From an uncultured Eubacteriales bacterium (GTDB taxonomy: Bacteria > Bacillota > Clostridia > Oscillospirales > Oscillospiraceae): DNA of 13,162 nt. Of this stretch, positions 1 through 6,343 are shown piece by piece. Under the pieces are notes generated by a model that had not been told where the DNA came from, searched no databases, and saw only the letters and a list, made by a program, of their open reading frames with translations. Position numbers and translations under genes: made by a program. The DNA lies in assembly GCA_958402445.1 (NCBI GenBank), contig CATXTO010000049.1, positions 1-13,162 on the forward strand, in the 5' to 3' direction. Numbering within the stretch: position 1 is the stretch's first letter; every line of letters begins with the position of its first letter.

Positions 1-27
1 ATTTTCGAAACAAAGGGGTTCCGGCAG

Positions 28-52
28 GGCCAGGGTCGCTTGCACCCTGGCC
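28..52. other. Perfect 9-bp inverted repeat (hairpin)
   Basis: GGCCAGGGT (28-36) and ACCCTGGCC (44-52) are perfectly complementary around a 7-nt loop. No run of T follows on either strand, so it is not a textbook terminator. It could be the 3' end signal of a gene left of the window or an intergenic repeat. Confidence 0.5.
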
Positions 53-93
53 AACTGTGAGGCCGGGCAGGCTAACAGGGGACGGAGGGGTTT

Positions 94-127
94 CCCAAGG
101 GGGCGTCTGGTAAAAAGCCCCCTTGGG
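94..127. terminator. Perfect 11-bp hairpin, possible terminator
   Basis: CCCAAGGGGGC (94-104) pairs perfectly with GCCCCCTTGGG (117-127) around a 12-nt loop. A T-rich stretch follows at about 131-150 but does not start right at the stem, so termination on the plus strand is plausible, not certain. No gene that it would serve lies inside the window. Confidence 0.4.
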
Positions 128-140
128 TGCCCTTCTTTTC

Positions 141-172
141 GTGTCTTTTCTTGGGCATTCAAGAAAAGACAC
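141..172. other. Perfect 13-bp inverted repeat
   Basis: GTGTCTTTTCTTG (141-153) and CAAGAAAAGACAC (160-172) form a perfect 13-bp stem with a 6-nt loop. It is the third large hairpin within 150 bp. It lacks the GC-rich stem base and T run of a normal terminator. Candidates are an intergenic repeat or a protein-binding palindrome. Confidence 0.5.
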
Positions 173-660
173 CCGCCGGAGGCGCGTCGGGGCAAAGTCC
201 GCTTTTGTTCTGGCGGCTATTCGCCGCCATCCACACCGCTGCCTTGCCTCTCCTCTCCCCACAAAGGCTTCGCCTTTGCGGGGGCCCCAATTGCGGGCGA
301 GCGCAGCTCGCCCCTACGGGAAGAGAATTGGTGGTGCGGTGTAGGGGCGACCTGTGGCCGCCCGCTGGGATGCGCCATCGATGAAGGGTGTAGGGAACGA
401 CCTGTGGTCGTTCCGCGGGCGTGCACAGCACGCCCTTACGGTCCGTTGATTGTAGTTCCACTCTGGGAGGCGGCCTAGGCGGGCGTGCAAAGCACGCCCC
501 TACAAGGAAACGGCGGGCGAGCGCAGCTCGCCCCTACAGGGCGCGGCAGGCAACCAGACGTGCGGAAAATGCTGTCGGCTGTACCAGGCTTCTCACTCTG
601 GCAGATGTCCGCCGGCGGCATTGCGCCGCAGAACAGAAATGAAGCCGCTCATGCATAGAT
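173..660. repeat. Gene-free stretch with a cluster of short GC-rich palindromes
   Basis: I see no credible gene here; open frames are short and overlap in several directions. The stretch holds a CAAAGGC-TTC-GCCTTTG hairpin (262-278) and six related 19-21-bp palindromes. GGGCGAGC-gca-GCTCGCCC lies at 295-313 and again at 515-533. GGGCGACC-tgt-GGCCGCCC (one mismatch) is at 345-363. GGAACGACC-tgt-GGTCGTTCC is at 394-414. GGGCGTGC with loop aca or aaa and GCACGCCC is at 417-435 and 481-499. Most are flanked by CTAC or its complement GTAG. The stem bases vary in matched pairs. The same family makes the tandem array at the right end of the window. Confidence 0.8.
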
Positions 661-713
661 TTGCCAATTCCAGGGTAAGCTTTGTCTAGACTGAAAAACG
701 GAGGAGCGTTACC

Positions 714-1340
714 ATGGAATTCATGCAGTCTGAGACCCGGGTCAACCTGGCCCGAGCCTTCGCCGGGGAATCCCAGGCCCGGAACCGCTATACCATTTAC
801 GCCAAGGAGGCCCGGAAGGAAGGGCAGGAGTATTTGGCCCGCATTTTTGAGGAAACCGCGGACAATGAAAAAATCCACGGCGAGGAATTTTTGGAAATGC
901 TTGCAAAATACTCCCCGCAGCCGCCGGAGAACATCCGCATCGACGCTGGTTATCCCTACGTGCTGGGCAATACCGCCGAGAACCTGGCCTCTGCGGCGGA
1001 GGGGGAGTATGAGGAGTTCGCCAGCGCCTATCCCGCCTTTGCCGAGGTGGCCCGTCGGGAGGGATACCAGGATGTAGCCCGCCTGTTCGACCAGATTTCC
1101 ACCATCGAGGGCCTGCATCACAACGTGTTTCAGCAGGCTCATCAGCAGCTCACCCAGGGAACCCTCTATGAGAAGCAGGAGCCCATTATTTGGCGGTGCA
1201 TCAACTGCGGCTACAGCTATGTGGCGGAGAAGCCGTACGAGCAGTGCCCGGTCTGCAAAAAGACCAAGGGTTGGGCCGAGGGCGATATCAACAAAAAGCA
1301 GATCCCCTCTAAATCCCAGCGTCAGGCATCCAATAGCTGA
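714..1340 (+). CDS. rbr: Rubrerythrin
   Basis: Rubrerythrin is a cytoplasmic di-iron peroxidase that reduces hydrogen peroxide with electrons from rubredoxin or NAD(P)H-linked donors in anaerobes. The 208-aa product has the full family layout: an N-terminal ferritin-like four-helix domain (about 5-145) and a C-terminal rubredoxin-like domain (about 155-190). Visible di-iron ligands are E19, E52 with H55 (ExxH), E97 and E100, and E131 with H134 (second ExxH). The FeS4 site is C161-x2-C164 and C177-x2-C180. The start is set by GGAGGAG at 700-706, seven bases before ATG; an in-frame ATG three codons later is less well placed. It appears monocistronic. I could not find a convincing promoter. The family assignment is secure; the electron donor is inferred, and a rubredoxin gene lies about 7.4 kb away. 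Confidence 0.96.
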   Translation: MEFMQSETRVNLARAFAGESQARNRYTIYAKEARKEGQEYLARIFEETADNEKIHGEEFLEMLAKYSPQPPENIRIDAGYPYVLGNTAENLASAAEGEYEEFASAYPAFAEVARREGYQDVARLFDQISTIEGLHHNVFQQAHQQLTQGTLYEKQEPIIWRCINCGYSYVAEKPYEQCPVCKKTKGWAEGDINKKQIPSKSQRQASNS

Positions 1341-1579
1341 GTTCTTCTGGGAGACTCCGTCCACAGGCAAATGACCGCCCCAGACTGCCCCCCAAGGCCC
1401 CATGGTCCTTTTTGGGTGAGGCATGGGGGACGGCAACGGGTCCGCTCCGGATACGAATTCCGTGGGCGGACCATTTCTATTCTTCCCGCCTTCCCACCCA
1501 CCCCGCAGCCTGTGGAGAGCCGGCCACAGGTCGGCCGCCTTTTCCCACCTGGGACTTGCAGCCAAGCGAAAACTTCCTG
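1341..1579. other. Intergenic region with two weak hairpins
   Basis: No gene is seen between the rubrerythrin stop and the exonuclease promoter. CCCCATG (1398-1404) can pair with CATGGGG (1422-1428). GGTCCGC (1439-1445) pairs with GCGGACC (1466-1472), with an inner CGGA/TCCG stem. Neither is followed by a clean T run, so the rubrerythrin terminator is not identified with confidence. Antisense open frames here are shadows of GC-rich sequence. Confidence 0.5.
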
Positions 1580-1609
1580 TTTACAGCACGTGCCGGGATG
1601 TGGTATGAT
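1580..1609 (+). promoter_or_regulatory. SigA-type promoter for the exonuclease gene
   Basis: TTTACA (1580-1585) and TATGAT (1604-1609) are 18 bp apart, and a TG one base before the -10 (1601-1602) makes it an extended -10. Transcription would start near 1616, giving a short leader before the start codon at 1650. Confidence 0.65.
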
Positions 1610-1649
1610 AAACAAAGCGCAAAGCTGACAGACAGGAGTCGTTGCCCGG

Positions 1650-2669
1650 ATGGATTATATCATATTGGATATGGAGTGGAACCAGCCCTGGCCGGGCTCT
1701 CCCTCCGCGAAAAAGCCGCTGCCCGTGGCGATTCGCGGTGAGGTCATTCAAATTGGCGCCGTGCGGTTGCGCCAGGACCAGACCTTGGCAGATGAATTTC
1801 AGATTTTAGTGCGTCCCAAGTATTACAGGCATTTAAATAAGCGGGTGTCCAAGCTCACCGGGATTAAAGAGGCCAGGCTGCGGGAGGAGGGCGTTCCCTT
1901 CCCGGAGGCCATGGCCCGCTTTCAAGCCTGGTGTGGGGAAAACGCCGTTTTTCTCACCTGGGGGTTTGACGACATCGCTATTCTGCGGGAGAATCTGGCC
2001 CTGTTCGGCCTGGACGCGGCCTGGACACAGCGGTGGTATAACGCGCAAATGATGTTCAATGCCCAGACCGACGGCTCCAACGCCCAAAAGGCCCTGAAAA
2101 CCGCCCTGGAGCTCTTTGAAATCACGCCCTCCCGCCCCGCGCACGATGCCCTGGGCGACGCCTACCACACGGCGCTCATCTGCGCCAGGCTCAATCTCAC
2201 CCGGGGAATCCAGGAATACGAACAGGCCCTGAAAAATCATGAAAATGGATTTCATGGCGCGGAGCTCCCCGGCTGCCTGACCCGCCATGTGTATTACGGT
2301 TATTCGGATAAGGAAGATGCCCTGACCCATATGGGCGGTGCGGACAACCTGTGTCCGGAGTGCGGCGGGCAGATGACCTGCGCCCGCTGGTTCGCCCAGC
2401 CGGGTCGACGTTACATGGCCATGGCGCAATGCAAGGACCACGGCGCGTTTCTCATTCGGGTTCGGCTGGCGCAGGAGACGGACGGTACCCTGCGGGTCAG
2501 CCGCCTGACTTACCAGGGGGATTCCGAGGCCGCCGCCGCTTATGCCCAGCGGGCTGAGCGCGCGGATGTGGCCCGCCCGATTCGTCGGCGCCGGCGCCGG
2601 CCGACTAAAAAGGTTTCGGTGCAGGTATCGGAGCAGCAGGCGCCACCGGATCGCAAGCTAGAGTCCTAG
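1650..2669 (+). CDS. DEDDh-family 3'-5' exonuclease with zinc-ribbon-like tail
   Basis: The 339-aa protein begins with an RNase T/DnaQ-type exonuclease fold, which removes nucleotides from 3' ends of RNA or DNA using two metal ions. Exo I is D7-x-E9 (ILDMEWNQP), Exo II is in WGFDD (D107/D108), and Exo III is H165 to D170 (HDALGD), so all DEDDh residues are present. It resembles the KapD/ERI-1-like branch known from Firmicutes. A second segment (about 230-285) has CPECGG followed by a later Cys and a KDHG, suggesting a zinc ribbon. The tail carries six consecutive arginines, probably for nucleic-acid binding. AGGAG at 1634-1638 lies 11 bases before ATG, a rather long spacing. The substrate cannot be told from sequence. 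Confidence 0.85.
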   Translation: MDYIILDMEWNQPWPGSPSAKKPLPVAIRGEVIQIGAVRLRQDQTLADEFQILVRPKYYRHLNKRVSKLTGIKEARLREEGVPFPEAMARFQAWCGENAVFLTWGFDDIAILRENLALFGLDAAWTQRWYNAQMMFNAQTDGSNAQKALKTALELFEITPSRPAHDALGDAYHTALICARLNLTRGIQEYEQALKNHENGFHGAELPGCLTRHVYYGYSDKEDALTHMGGADNLCPECGGQMTCARWFAQPGRRYMAMAQCKDHGAFLIRVRLAQETDGTLRVSRLTYQGDSEAAAAYAQRAERADVARPIRRRRRRPTKKVSVQVSEQQAPPDRKLES

Positions 2670-2711
2670 CAGAGGTTCCGCCCAATCCCGAAATTACTGT
2701 TATCATGACAA

Positions 2712-2726
2712 AAAGTGGTTCACTTT
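2712..2726. promoter_or_regulatory. Palindrome upstream of small XRE regulator, candidate operator
   Basis: AAAGTG-GTT-CACTTT is a perfect 6-bp inverted repeat with a 3-bp centre, about 100 bp before the XRE gene. It could bind that regulator as a dimer. The region 2670-2825 is AT-rich compared with its flanks. A possible -35 (TAGACA, 2768-2773) has no well-spaced -10, so I do not call a promoter. Confidence 0.4.
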
Positions 2727-2825
2727 CTCCTAAAATCTGACAAAAATTTTCTTTTGGTTACTATTCATAGACAAGTTTTGCCCTTCTCTGCGTTATGTTA
2801 AAGAGAGAGAAAGGGCGGTGATTGC

Positions 2826-3068
2826 ATGCAGTTTAACCACAAGGCCGTTGGTGCAGTAATCCGGAAACTGCGGTTGCAAAAGGGCATGACCCAGGAGCTT
2901 TTGAGTGGTTTAGCCGGAATTGCGCGCACGCATTTGTCCATGATTGAGGTCGGTAGCAAGCAGGCGAACGTGGCGACTCTTTGGCGCATTGCAGACGCCC
3001 TGGGCTTGCGGCTCAGTCAGCTGATTGCCATGTCGGAACAGGAAATGGATGAAGCGGAAGCGAGCTAA
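2826..3068 (+). CDS. Small XRE-family helix-turn-helix regulator (80 aa)
   Basis: This 80-aa protein is almost entirely one Cro/CI-type HTH domain (about residues 7-66). The pattern is VIRKLRLQKGMTQELLSGLAG, then an IARTHLSMIEVG recognition segment, then NVATLWRIADALGLRLSQL, the usual end of the five-helix domain. It probably acts as a dimeric DNA-binding repressor in the cytoplasm. No ligand or protease domain is attached. The start ATG at 2826 follows a G-rich AGGGCGG (2812-2818), a weaker ribosome site than those of its neighbours. It stands alone between the exonuclease and mutY, and a terminator follows directly. A palindrome at 2712-2726 is a candidate autoregulatory site. Target genes are unknown. 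Confidence 0.87.
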   Translation: MQFNHKAVGAVIRKLRLQKGMTQELLSGLAGIARTHLSMIEVGSKQANVATLWRIADALGLRLSQLIAMSEQEMDEAEAS

Positions 3069-3085
3069 GACGGTTATCCCTGGAT

Positions 3086-3122
3086 AAATCCCGTGCGCGG
3101 TACACGCCGCGCGCGGGATTTT
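3086..3122 (+). terminator. Rho-independent terminator after XRE gene
   Basis: AAATCCCGTGCGCGG (3086-3100) pairs with CCGCGCGCGGGATTT (3107-3121) around a 6-nt loop: 15 pairs including one G-T wobble. The stem ends in T residues. It separates the XRE gene from the mutY promoter. Confidence 0.75.
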
Positions 3123-3170
3123 CCATTTTGCGGTATTCCGGGTTGCTGCGATATAAATGAGAAAATTGCA

Positions 3171-3200
3171 TTGACAAAGCCCGCGGCGGTATTTTACAAT
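3171..3200 (+). promoter_or_regulatory. Near-consensus SigA promoter of the mutY operon
   Basis: TTGACA (3171-3176, perfect -35) and TACAAT (3195-3200, one mismatch) are 18 bp apart. It lies downstream of the alternative upstream start at 3093 and therefore supports translation from 3231. Confidence 0.85.
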
Positions 3201-3230
3201 GTTCTTGCATTTTACGGATGGGAGCGGCTT

Positions 3231-4304
3231 ATGAAAAGCGAGTTAGAACAATTGCCCCGGAGGCTTTTGCCCTGGTTTGAGGAAAACCGCCGGGACCTGC
3301 CCTGGCGCCGGGATCGGGAGCCCTACCATATCTGGGTCTCGGAAATTATGCTGCAGCAGACCCGGGTGGAGGCGGTGAAGGGTTATTACGCCCGTTTTTT
3401 GCAGGCGCTTCCCACCGTCGAGGCTCTGGCCCAAGCGCCGGAGGATCAGCTGCGGAAGCTCTGGGAGGGTCTGGGCTACTATACTCGGGTCCGGAACCTA
3501 AAAAAGGCGGCGCAGGTCCTTGTGGAGCGGTACGGCGGCAGGTTCCCCCAGGCCTATGACCAAATTCGCTCCCTGCCCGGCGTTGGAGATTACACCGCAG
3601 GCGCTCTGTGCTCCATCGCCTTTGAGCAGCCCGCGCCGGCGGTGGATGGGAACGTGCTGCGGGTTTTGGCGCGGCTGCGGGAAGACCGGGAGGCCATCGA
3701 CCTGCCTGCTGTGAAGAAGCGGGTGCGCCGGGAGCTGGAGCAGGTCTATCCCGCGGGGCGATGCGGGGACTTCACTCAGGCCCTCATGGAGCTGGGCGCA
3801 ACCGTGTGCCTGCCCAATGGCGCGCCGCTCTGCGACAAATGCCCTCTGGAGGATTTGTGCCGGGCCAAGGCGCACAGCTGCACTGCGGCCCTGCCGGTGC
3901 GCCTGCCCAAGCGCGCCCGCCGTCTAGAGGAAAAAACGGTGTTTGTCCTGCGGTGCACGGACCGCTTTGCCTTGGAGCGAAGACAGGACCGGGGGCTCCT
4001 GGCGGGCCTTTGGCAGTTCCCCAACGTGCCGGAAAGGCTGGACGCCCAGCAGGCGCTGGAGGCTGTGGAGGCGTTTGGCCTGCGTCCCTGCGACTTGGGG
4101 CGCTGTGTGGAAAGGACCCATATTTTTACCCATGTGCAGTGGCAGATGCGGTGCTATTTTTTGTCCTGCCAGTCGCCTGAGGGGCCCTTTATCTGGCTGA
4201 CGGCGGAAGAAATCGACCGGGACGCGGCCTTGCCCACGGCGTTTCGGATGTTCTGGGAGGAACAGCGGGCGTCTGGCCTGGAGCAATTGGAATTTGATGC
4301 GTAG
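3231..4304 (+). CDS. mutY: Adenine DNA glycosylase MutY
   Basis: MutY removes adenine mispaired with 8-oxoguanine, starting base excision repair. The 357-aa protein has the expected order. An HhH-GPD glycosylase core (about 8-215) carries catalytic E38 (SEIMLQQT), the hairpin LPGVGDYTAGA (115-125) and D139 (VDGNV). A [4Fe-4S] loop follows at VCLPNGAPLC-DKC-PLEDLC, and a C-terminal MutT/Nudix-like 8-oxoG recognition domain (about 230-350) includes the FTHVQW motif. The first two cluster cysteines are seven residues apart, against six in E. coli MutY. The open frame extends up to 3093, but the promoter at 3171-3200 lies inside that extension. GGGAG at 3220-3224 is six bases before ATG 3231, so 3231 is chosen. 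It is first in an operon with the histidinol-phosphatase 11 bases downstream. Confidence 0.96.
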   Translation: MKSELEQLPRRLLPWFEENRRDLPWRRDREPYHIWVSEIMLQQTRVEAVKGYYARFLQALPTVEALAQAPEDQLRKLWEGLGYYTRVRNLKKAAQVLVERYGGRFPQAYDQIRSLPGVGDYTAGALCSIAFEQPAPAVDGNVLRVLARLREDREAIDLPAVKKRVRRELEQVYPAGRCGDFTQALMELGATVCLPNGAPLCDKCPLEDLCRAKAHSCTAALPVRLPKRARRLEEKTVFVLRCTDRFALERRQDRGLLAGLWQFPNVPERLDAQQALEAVEAFGLRPCDLGRCVERTHIFTHVQWQMRCYFLSCQSPEGPFIWLTAEEIDRDAALPTAFRMFWEEQRASGLEQLEFDA

Positions 4305-4315
4305 GGAGGCTGCGT

Positions 4316-5119
4316 ATGTTTGATTTTCATCTGCATTCCCGGGTGTCCTTTGACAGCCGGGCGGAGCCAATGGATATGGTCCGGGCCGCAGCCCTGCGGG
4401 GCCTGCGGGAGATTTGTTTTACAGATCATCTGGATTTTAAGCCGGATTTAGAGCCGGGACAGTCCGAGCCCATGGCCTTCACCCCTGCCGCCTATGCGGC
4501 GGCCTATGACGCCCTGGAGCCCCTGGGTGTTACGGTGCGGCTGGGCGTGGAGGCCGGCCTGTTGCCTGAAAATCAGGCGGCTTTGCGGCGGGAGCTGAGC
4601 CTGCGGGCCTATGATTTTGTCATCGGCTCCGTCCATTTCGCCCAGGGCCTCGACCCCTACTTTCCCGCATTCTGGGCGGGGAGGTCCCAGCAGGAGGCGT
4701 ACCGGGCCTACCTCCAGGAGGTACTGCGGTGCCTGGGGACGCACACGGATTTTGACGTGCTGGGGCATCTGACCTATCCCAGCAAGGCCCGGTCCAACCC
4801 CTGTAAGGCGCCTTATTCCATGGCGGATTACGGGGACTGGGCTGAGGAAATTTTCAAGCGGCTCATCACCCTGGGCAAGGGGCTAGAGGTCAACACCAGC
4901 GGTGTGGACTGCACTGGGGAAACCCTGCCGCCGCTGCCCTTTGTGCGCCGCTATGTAGAGCTGGGTGGGGAGATTCTCACCATCGGCTCCGACGCCCACA
5001 GCCCGGAGCAGGTGGGCCTGCACGTGGCCGAGACCCTGGCCCGGCTGCGGTCCATCACGCCCTACGTCTGTACGTTTTCCGGGCGCAGGCCAGTGTTTCA
5101 CCGGCTTGAAAGGGAGTAA
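4316..5119 (+). CDS. hisJ: PHP-family histidinol-phosphatase (HisJ/HisK type)
   Basis: This family hydrolyses L-histidinol phosphate to histidinol, the penultimate step of histidine synthesis, with a metal-dependent PHP fold. At 267 aa it matches the usual length of the Bacillus HisJ group. The full metal-ligand set of the fold is visible: H5-x-H7, D37-H38, E79, H107 (GSVHF), H151 (GHL), and D226 with H228 (GSDAH). GGGAGG (4304-4309) overlaps the mutY stop and lies six bases before the ATG, so the two genes are probably co-transcribed and coupled. No other his genes are in the window, which is common for this enzyme. A PHP phosphoesterase with another substrate cannot be excluded, but length and motifs favour HisJ. 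Confidence 0.83.
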   Translation: MFDFHLHSRVSFDSRAEPMDMVRAAALRGLREICFTDHLDFKPDLEPGQSEPMAFTPAAYAAAYDALEPLGVTVRLGVEAGLLPENQAALRRELSLRAYDFVIGSVHFAQGLDPYFPAFWAGRSQQEAYRAYLQEVLRCLGTHTDFDVLGHLTYPSKARSNPCKAPYSMADYGDWAEEIFKRLITLGKGLEVNTSGVDCTGETLPPLPFVRRYVELGGEILTIGSDAHSPEQVGLHVAETLARLRSITPYVCTFSGRRPVFHRLERE

Positions 5120-5145
5120 CTTGACAAAAGAAAGGACTTGTTTTC

Positions 5146-5598
5146 ATGGAGCGGAAAGCCAGTGAAGTGCAAAAGGAGCGAATTCGGGAGATCGAGGAAA
5201 AGGCCAATCTGTTGCTGGCGCAATGCGAGGTAATGACGTTGGCCTCTGTAAATGAACAGGGGTATCCGCGCATTTGCGCCTTGTCCAAGGCCATGGCGCC
5301 GGATTTTCATACCATATATTTTGTCTCATCCAAGCGATCGGAAAAAGGCGGAAAGGTCACGCATTTTGAACAAAATCCCAAGGCCAGCGTGTGCTACCAC
5401 CTGGGCGGGGACAGCGTGACGCTCCTTGGGACGGTGGAGTTCGTAACCGATCCGGCGCTGCAGGAACAGGTGTGGAAGGAAACGGACCGGAAGTTTTTCC
5501 GAAAAGGGGTGGACGACCCCAAGTTCCGGCTGCTGCGGTTTCATACCCTAGAGGCCACCTTCTGGATTGGAGGCAGATTCCGGACGGTACGATATTAA
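5146..5598 (+). CDS. Pyridoxamine-5'-phosphate-oxidase-like split-barrel flavin protein
   Basis: The 150-aa product matches the FMN-binding split-barrel family that includes general stress protein 26-type proteins. After an N-terminal helix (about 1-25) comes the strand pattern VMTLASVNEQGYPRI, then ALSKAM, IYFVSSKRSEK and NPKASVCYH, typical of the barrel. Its C-terminal FWIGGRFRTV also fits. Proteins of this group bind FMN or related cofactors; true PdxH activity is unlikely because the protein is much shorter. AAAGGA (5131-5136) is nine bases before ATG. It follows the phosphatase by 26 bp and ends before the strong terminator at 5670, so it is probably the last gene of the mutY operon. A TTGACA at 5121 lacks a usable -10. 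Physiological role unknown. Confidence 0.78.
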   Translation: MERKASEVQKERIREIEEKANLLLAQCEVMTLASVNEQGYPRICALSKAMAPDFHTIYFVSSKRSEKGGKVTHFEQNPKASVCYHLGGDSVTLLGTVEFVTDPALQEQVWKETDRKFFRKGVDDPKFRLLRFHTLEATFWIGGRFRTVRY

Positions 5599-5669
5599 AG
5601 TACAGCGGTATATCCAGCCTCGCCGCCTGACGAAACTTCGAACCTTTCGTTAGGTTTGGCATGTTGCTA

Positions 5670-5712
5670 CGGCGCCCCCATTTTTGTGGGGGGCGCCGCT
5701 TTTTGAGTTTTT
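5670..5712 (+). terminator. Strong rho-independent terminator of the mutY operon
   Basis: CGGCGCCCCC (5670-5679) pairs perfectly with GGGGGCGCCG (5689-5698), followed by CTTTTTGAGTTTTT. It marks the right edge of the ordinary chromosomal block; mobile-element remains start directly after it. Confidence 0.92.
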
Positions 5713-5713
5713 A

Positions 5714-6065
5714 AGGCGGTTCCCTATCTGGCATATTAAAAGCGCGGATCTCCTCGCTTTTGCCCGCGCAGCAGGTTTGCGCCGCCATGAGCTGGCAGCG
5801 GTGAAGCCGGAACAGATCCGGCGGAACGCAAACGGAAATGTGACCCTGTGCGACGTGAAGGGCAAAGGCGGCAAAGTACGGGATAGCGACGTTTTACCGG
5901 GCACGGAAGCCGCCGTGCTGAAATATGCCGGGAATATCTGAAAAATAGATCTGTCGAAACGACAAACGCGGCGTCGTCTTCGACCGCCGCGCCAGGTTGC
6001 AGGTATCCCGCCAGTTAGGACACAACCGGATTTCTGTGATTGCCGGACGCTACCTGAACGGGTAA
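5714..6065 (+). pseudogene. Tyrosine recombinase (integrase) relic, frameshifted and internally deleted
   Basis: Three reading frames give successive pieces of the catalytic domain of a tyrosine site-specific recombinase. Piece 1 (5714-5938) has the first arginine box AAGLRRHELAAV and the beta-lysine region KGKGGKVRDSDVLPG. Piece 2 (from about 5929, next frame) reads REYLKNRSVE. Piece 3 (5961-6065, third frame) reads GVVFDRRARLQVSRQLGHNR, then ISVIAGRYLNG and a stop, which is the typical second box with the catalytic GH and the nucleophile tyrosine near the C-terminus. The expected HxxR box between pieces 2 and 3 is missing, so an internal deletion happened as well as frameshifts. No usable start exists; the apparent ATG at 5684 lies within the terminator. 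The family is inferred from motifs. Confidence 0.78.
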
Positions 6066-6074
6066 AACGCCCCT

Positions 6075-6287
6075 TTATATCTGTTTGCCGGTATCCCGAA
6101 AGGTGAAAATGCCATCATAATCGCAATCCAGTGCGTTAGCTATTTTCTTTAATTCTTCTTCCGTCAACCTATCACGGGATAGTTTATTGTAAAGATATGA
6201 CCCCTCATATCCTAATTTCTCGCTCAAATCTTTTATGGTCATATCTCGTTCTAATAAAATAGCTTTGATTTTTTTGGACATACTCAT
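6075..6287 (-). CDS. Small XRE-family HTH regulator (70 aa), divergent from 6471 operon
   Basis: This 70-aa protein is a minimal Cro/CI-type DNA-binding domain: KIKAILLERDMTIKDLSEKLG, a recognition segment GSYLYNKLSRD, then EEELKKIANALDCDYDGIF. Similar one-domain regulators occur in Clostridia mobile elements. On the minus strand GAGGAGAG (complement of 6297-6304) precedes ATG 6287; ATG 6281, two codons later, is an alternative. Its promoter (6315-6343) overlaps a GAGTAAAA operator-like site, and the divergent promoter contains a perfect palindrome of the same motif. I infer that it represses itself and the 6471-7099 genes. The gene is more AT-rich than the host genes around it and ends 10 bp from the integrase relic. 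It looks intact. Confidence 0.83.
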   Translation of the reverse strand: MSMSKKIKAILLERDMTIKDLSEKLGYEGSYLYNKLSRDRLTEEELKKIANALDCDYDGIFTFRDTGKQI

Positions 6288-6314
6288 TGGTTTTCACTCT
6301 CCTCATATAAAATA

Positions 6315-6343
6315 ATTGTACCTAATATGGAGTAAAAATTCAA
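6315..6343 (-). promoter_or_regulatory. Minus-strand promoter of the 70-aa XRE gene
   Basis: Read on the minus strand, TTGAAT (complement of 6338-6343) and TACAAT (complement of 6315-6320) are 17 bp apart. The spacer carries the GAGTAAAA half-site at 6330-6337. Confidence 0.65.

Noticed and set aside
661..690. Promoter for rubrerythrin (TTGCCA at 661 with TCTAGA near 685)
   Set aside because: The -10 match is poor, so it cannot be told from chance.
534..1565. 343-codon open frame on the minus strand across rubrerythrin
   Set aside because: It is antisense to a clear rubrerythrin, has no recognisable domain, and such frames are expected opposite GC-rich genes.
5121..5150. Separate promoter for the split-barrel flavin gene based on TTGACA at 5121
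   Set aside because: The matching -10 position would fall on the start codon and has no suitable sequence.
5684..5941. Intact 85-aa protein starting at 5684
   Set aside because: The ATG lies inside a strong terminator stem-loop, and the rest is one piece of a broken integrase.
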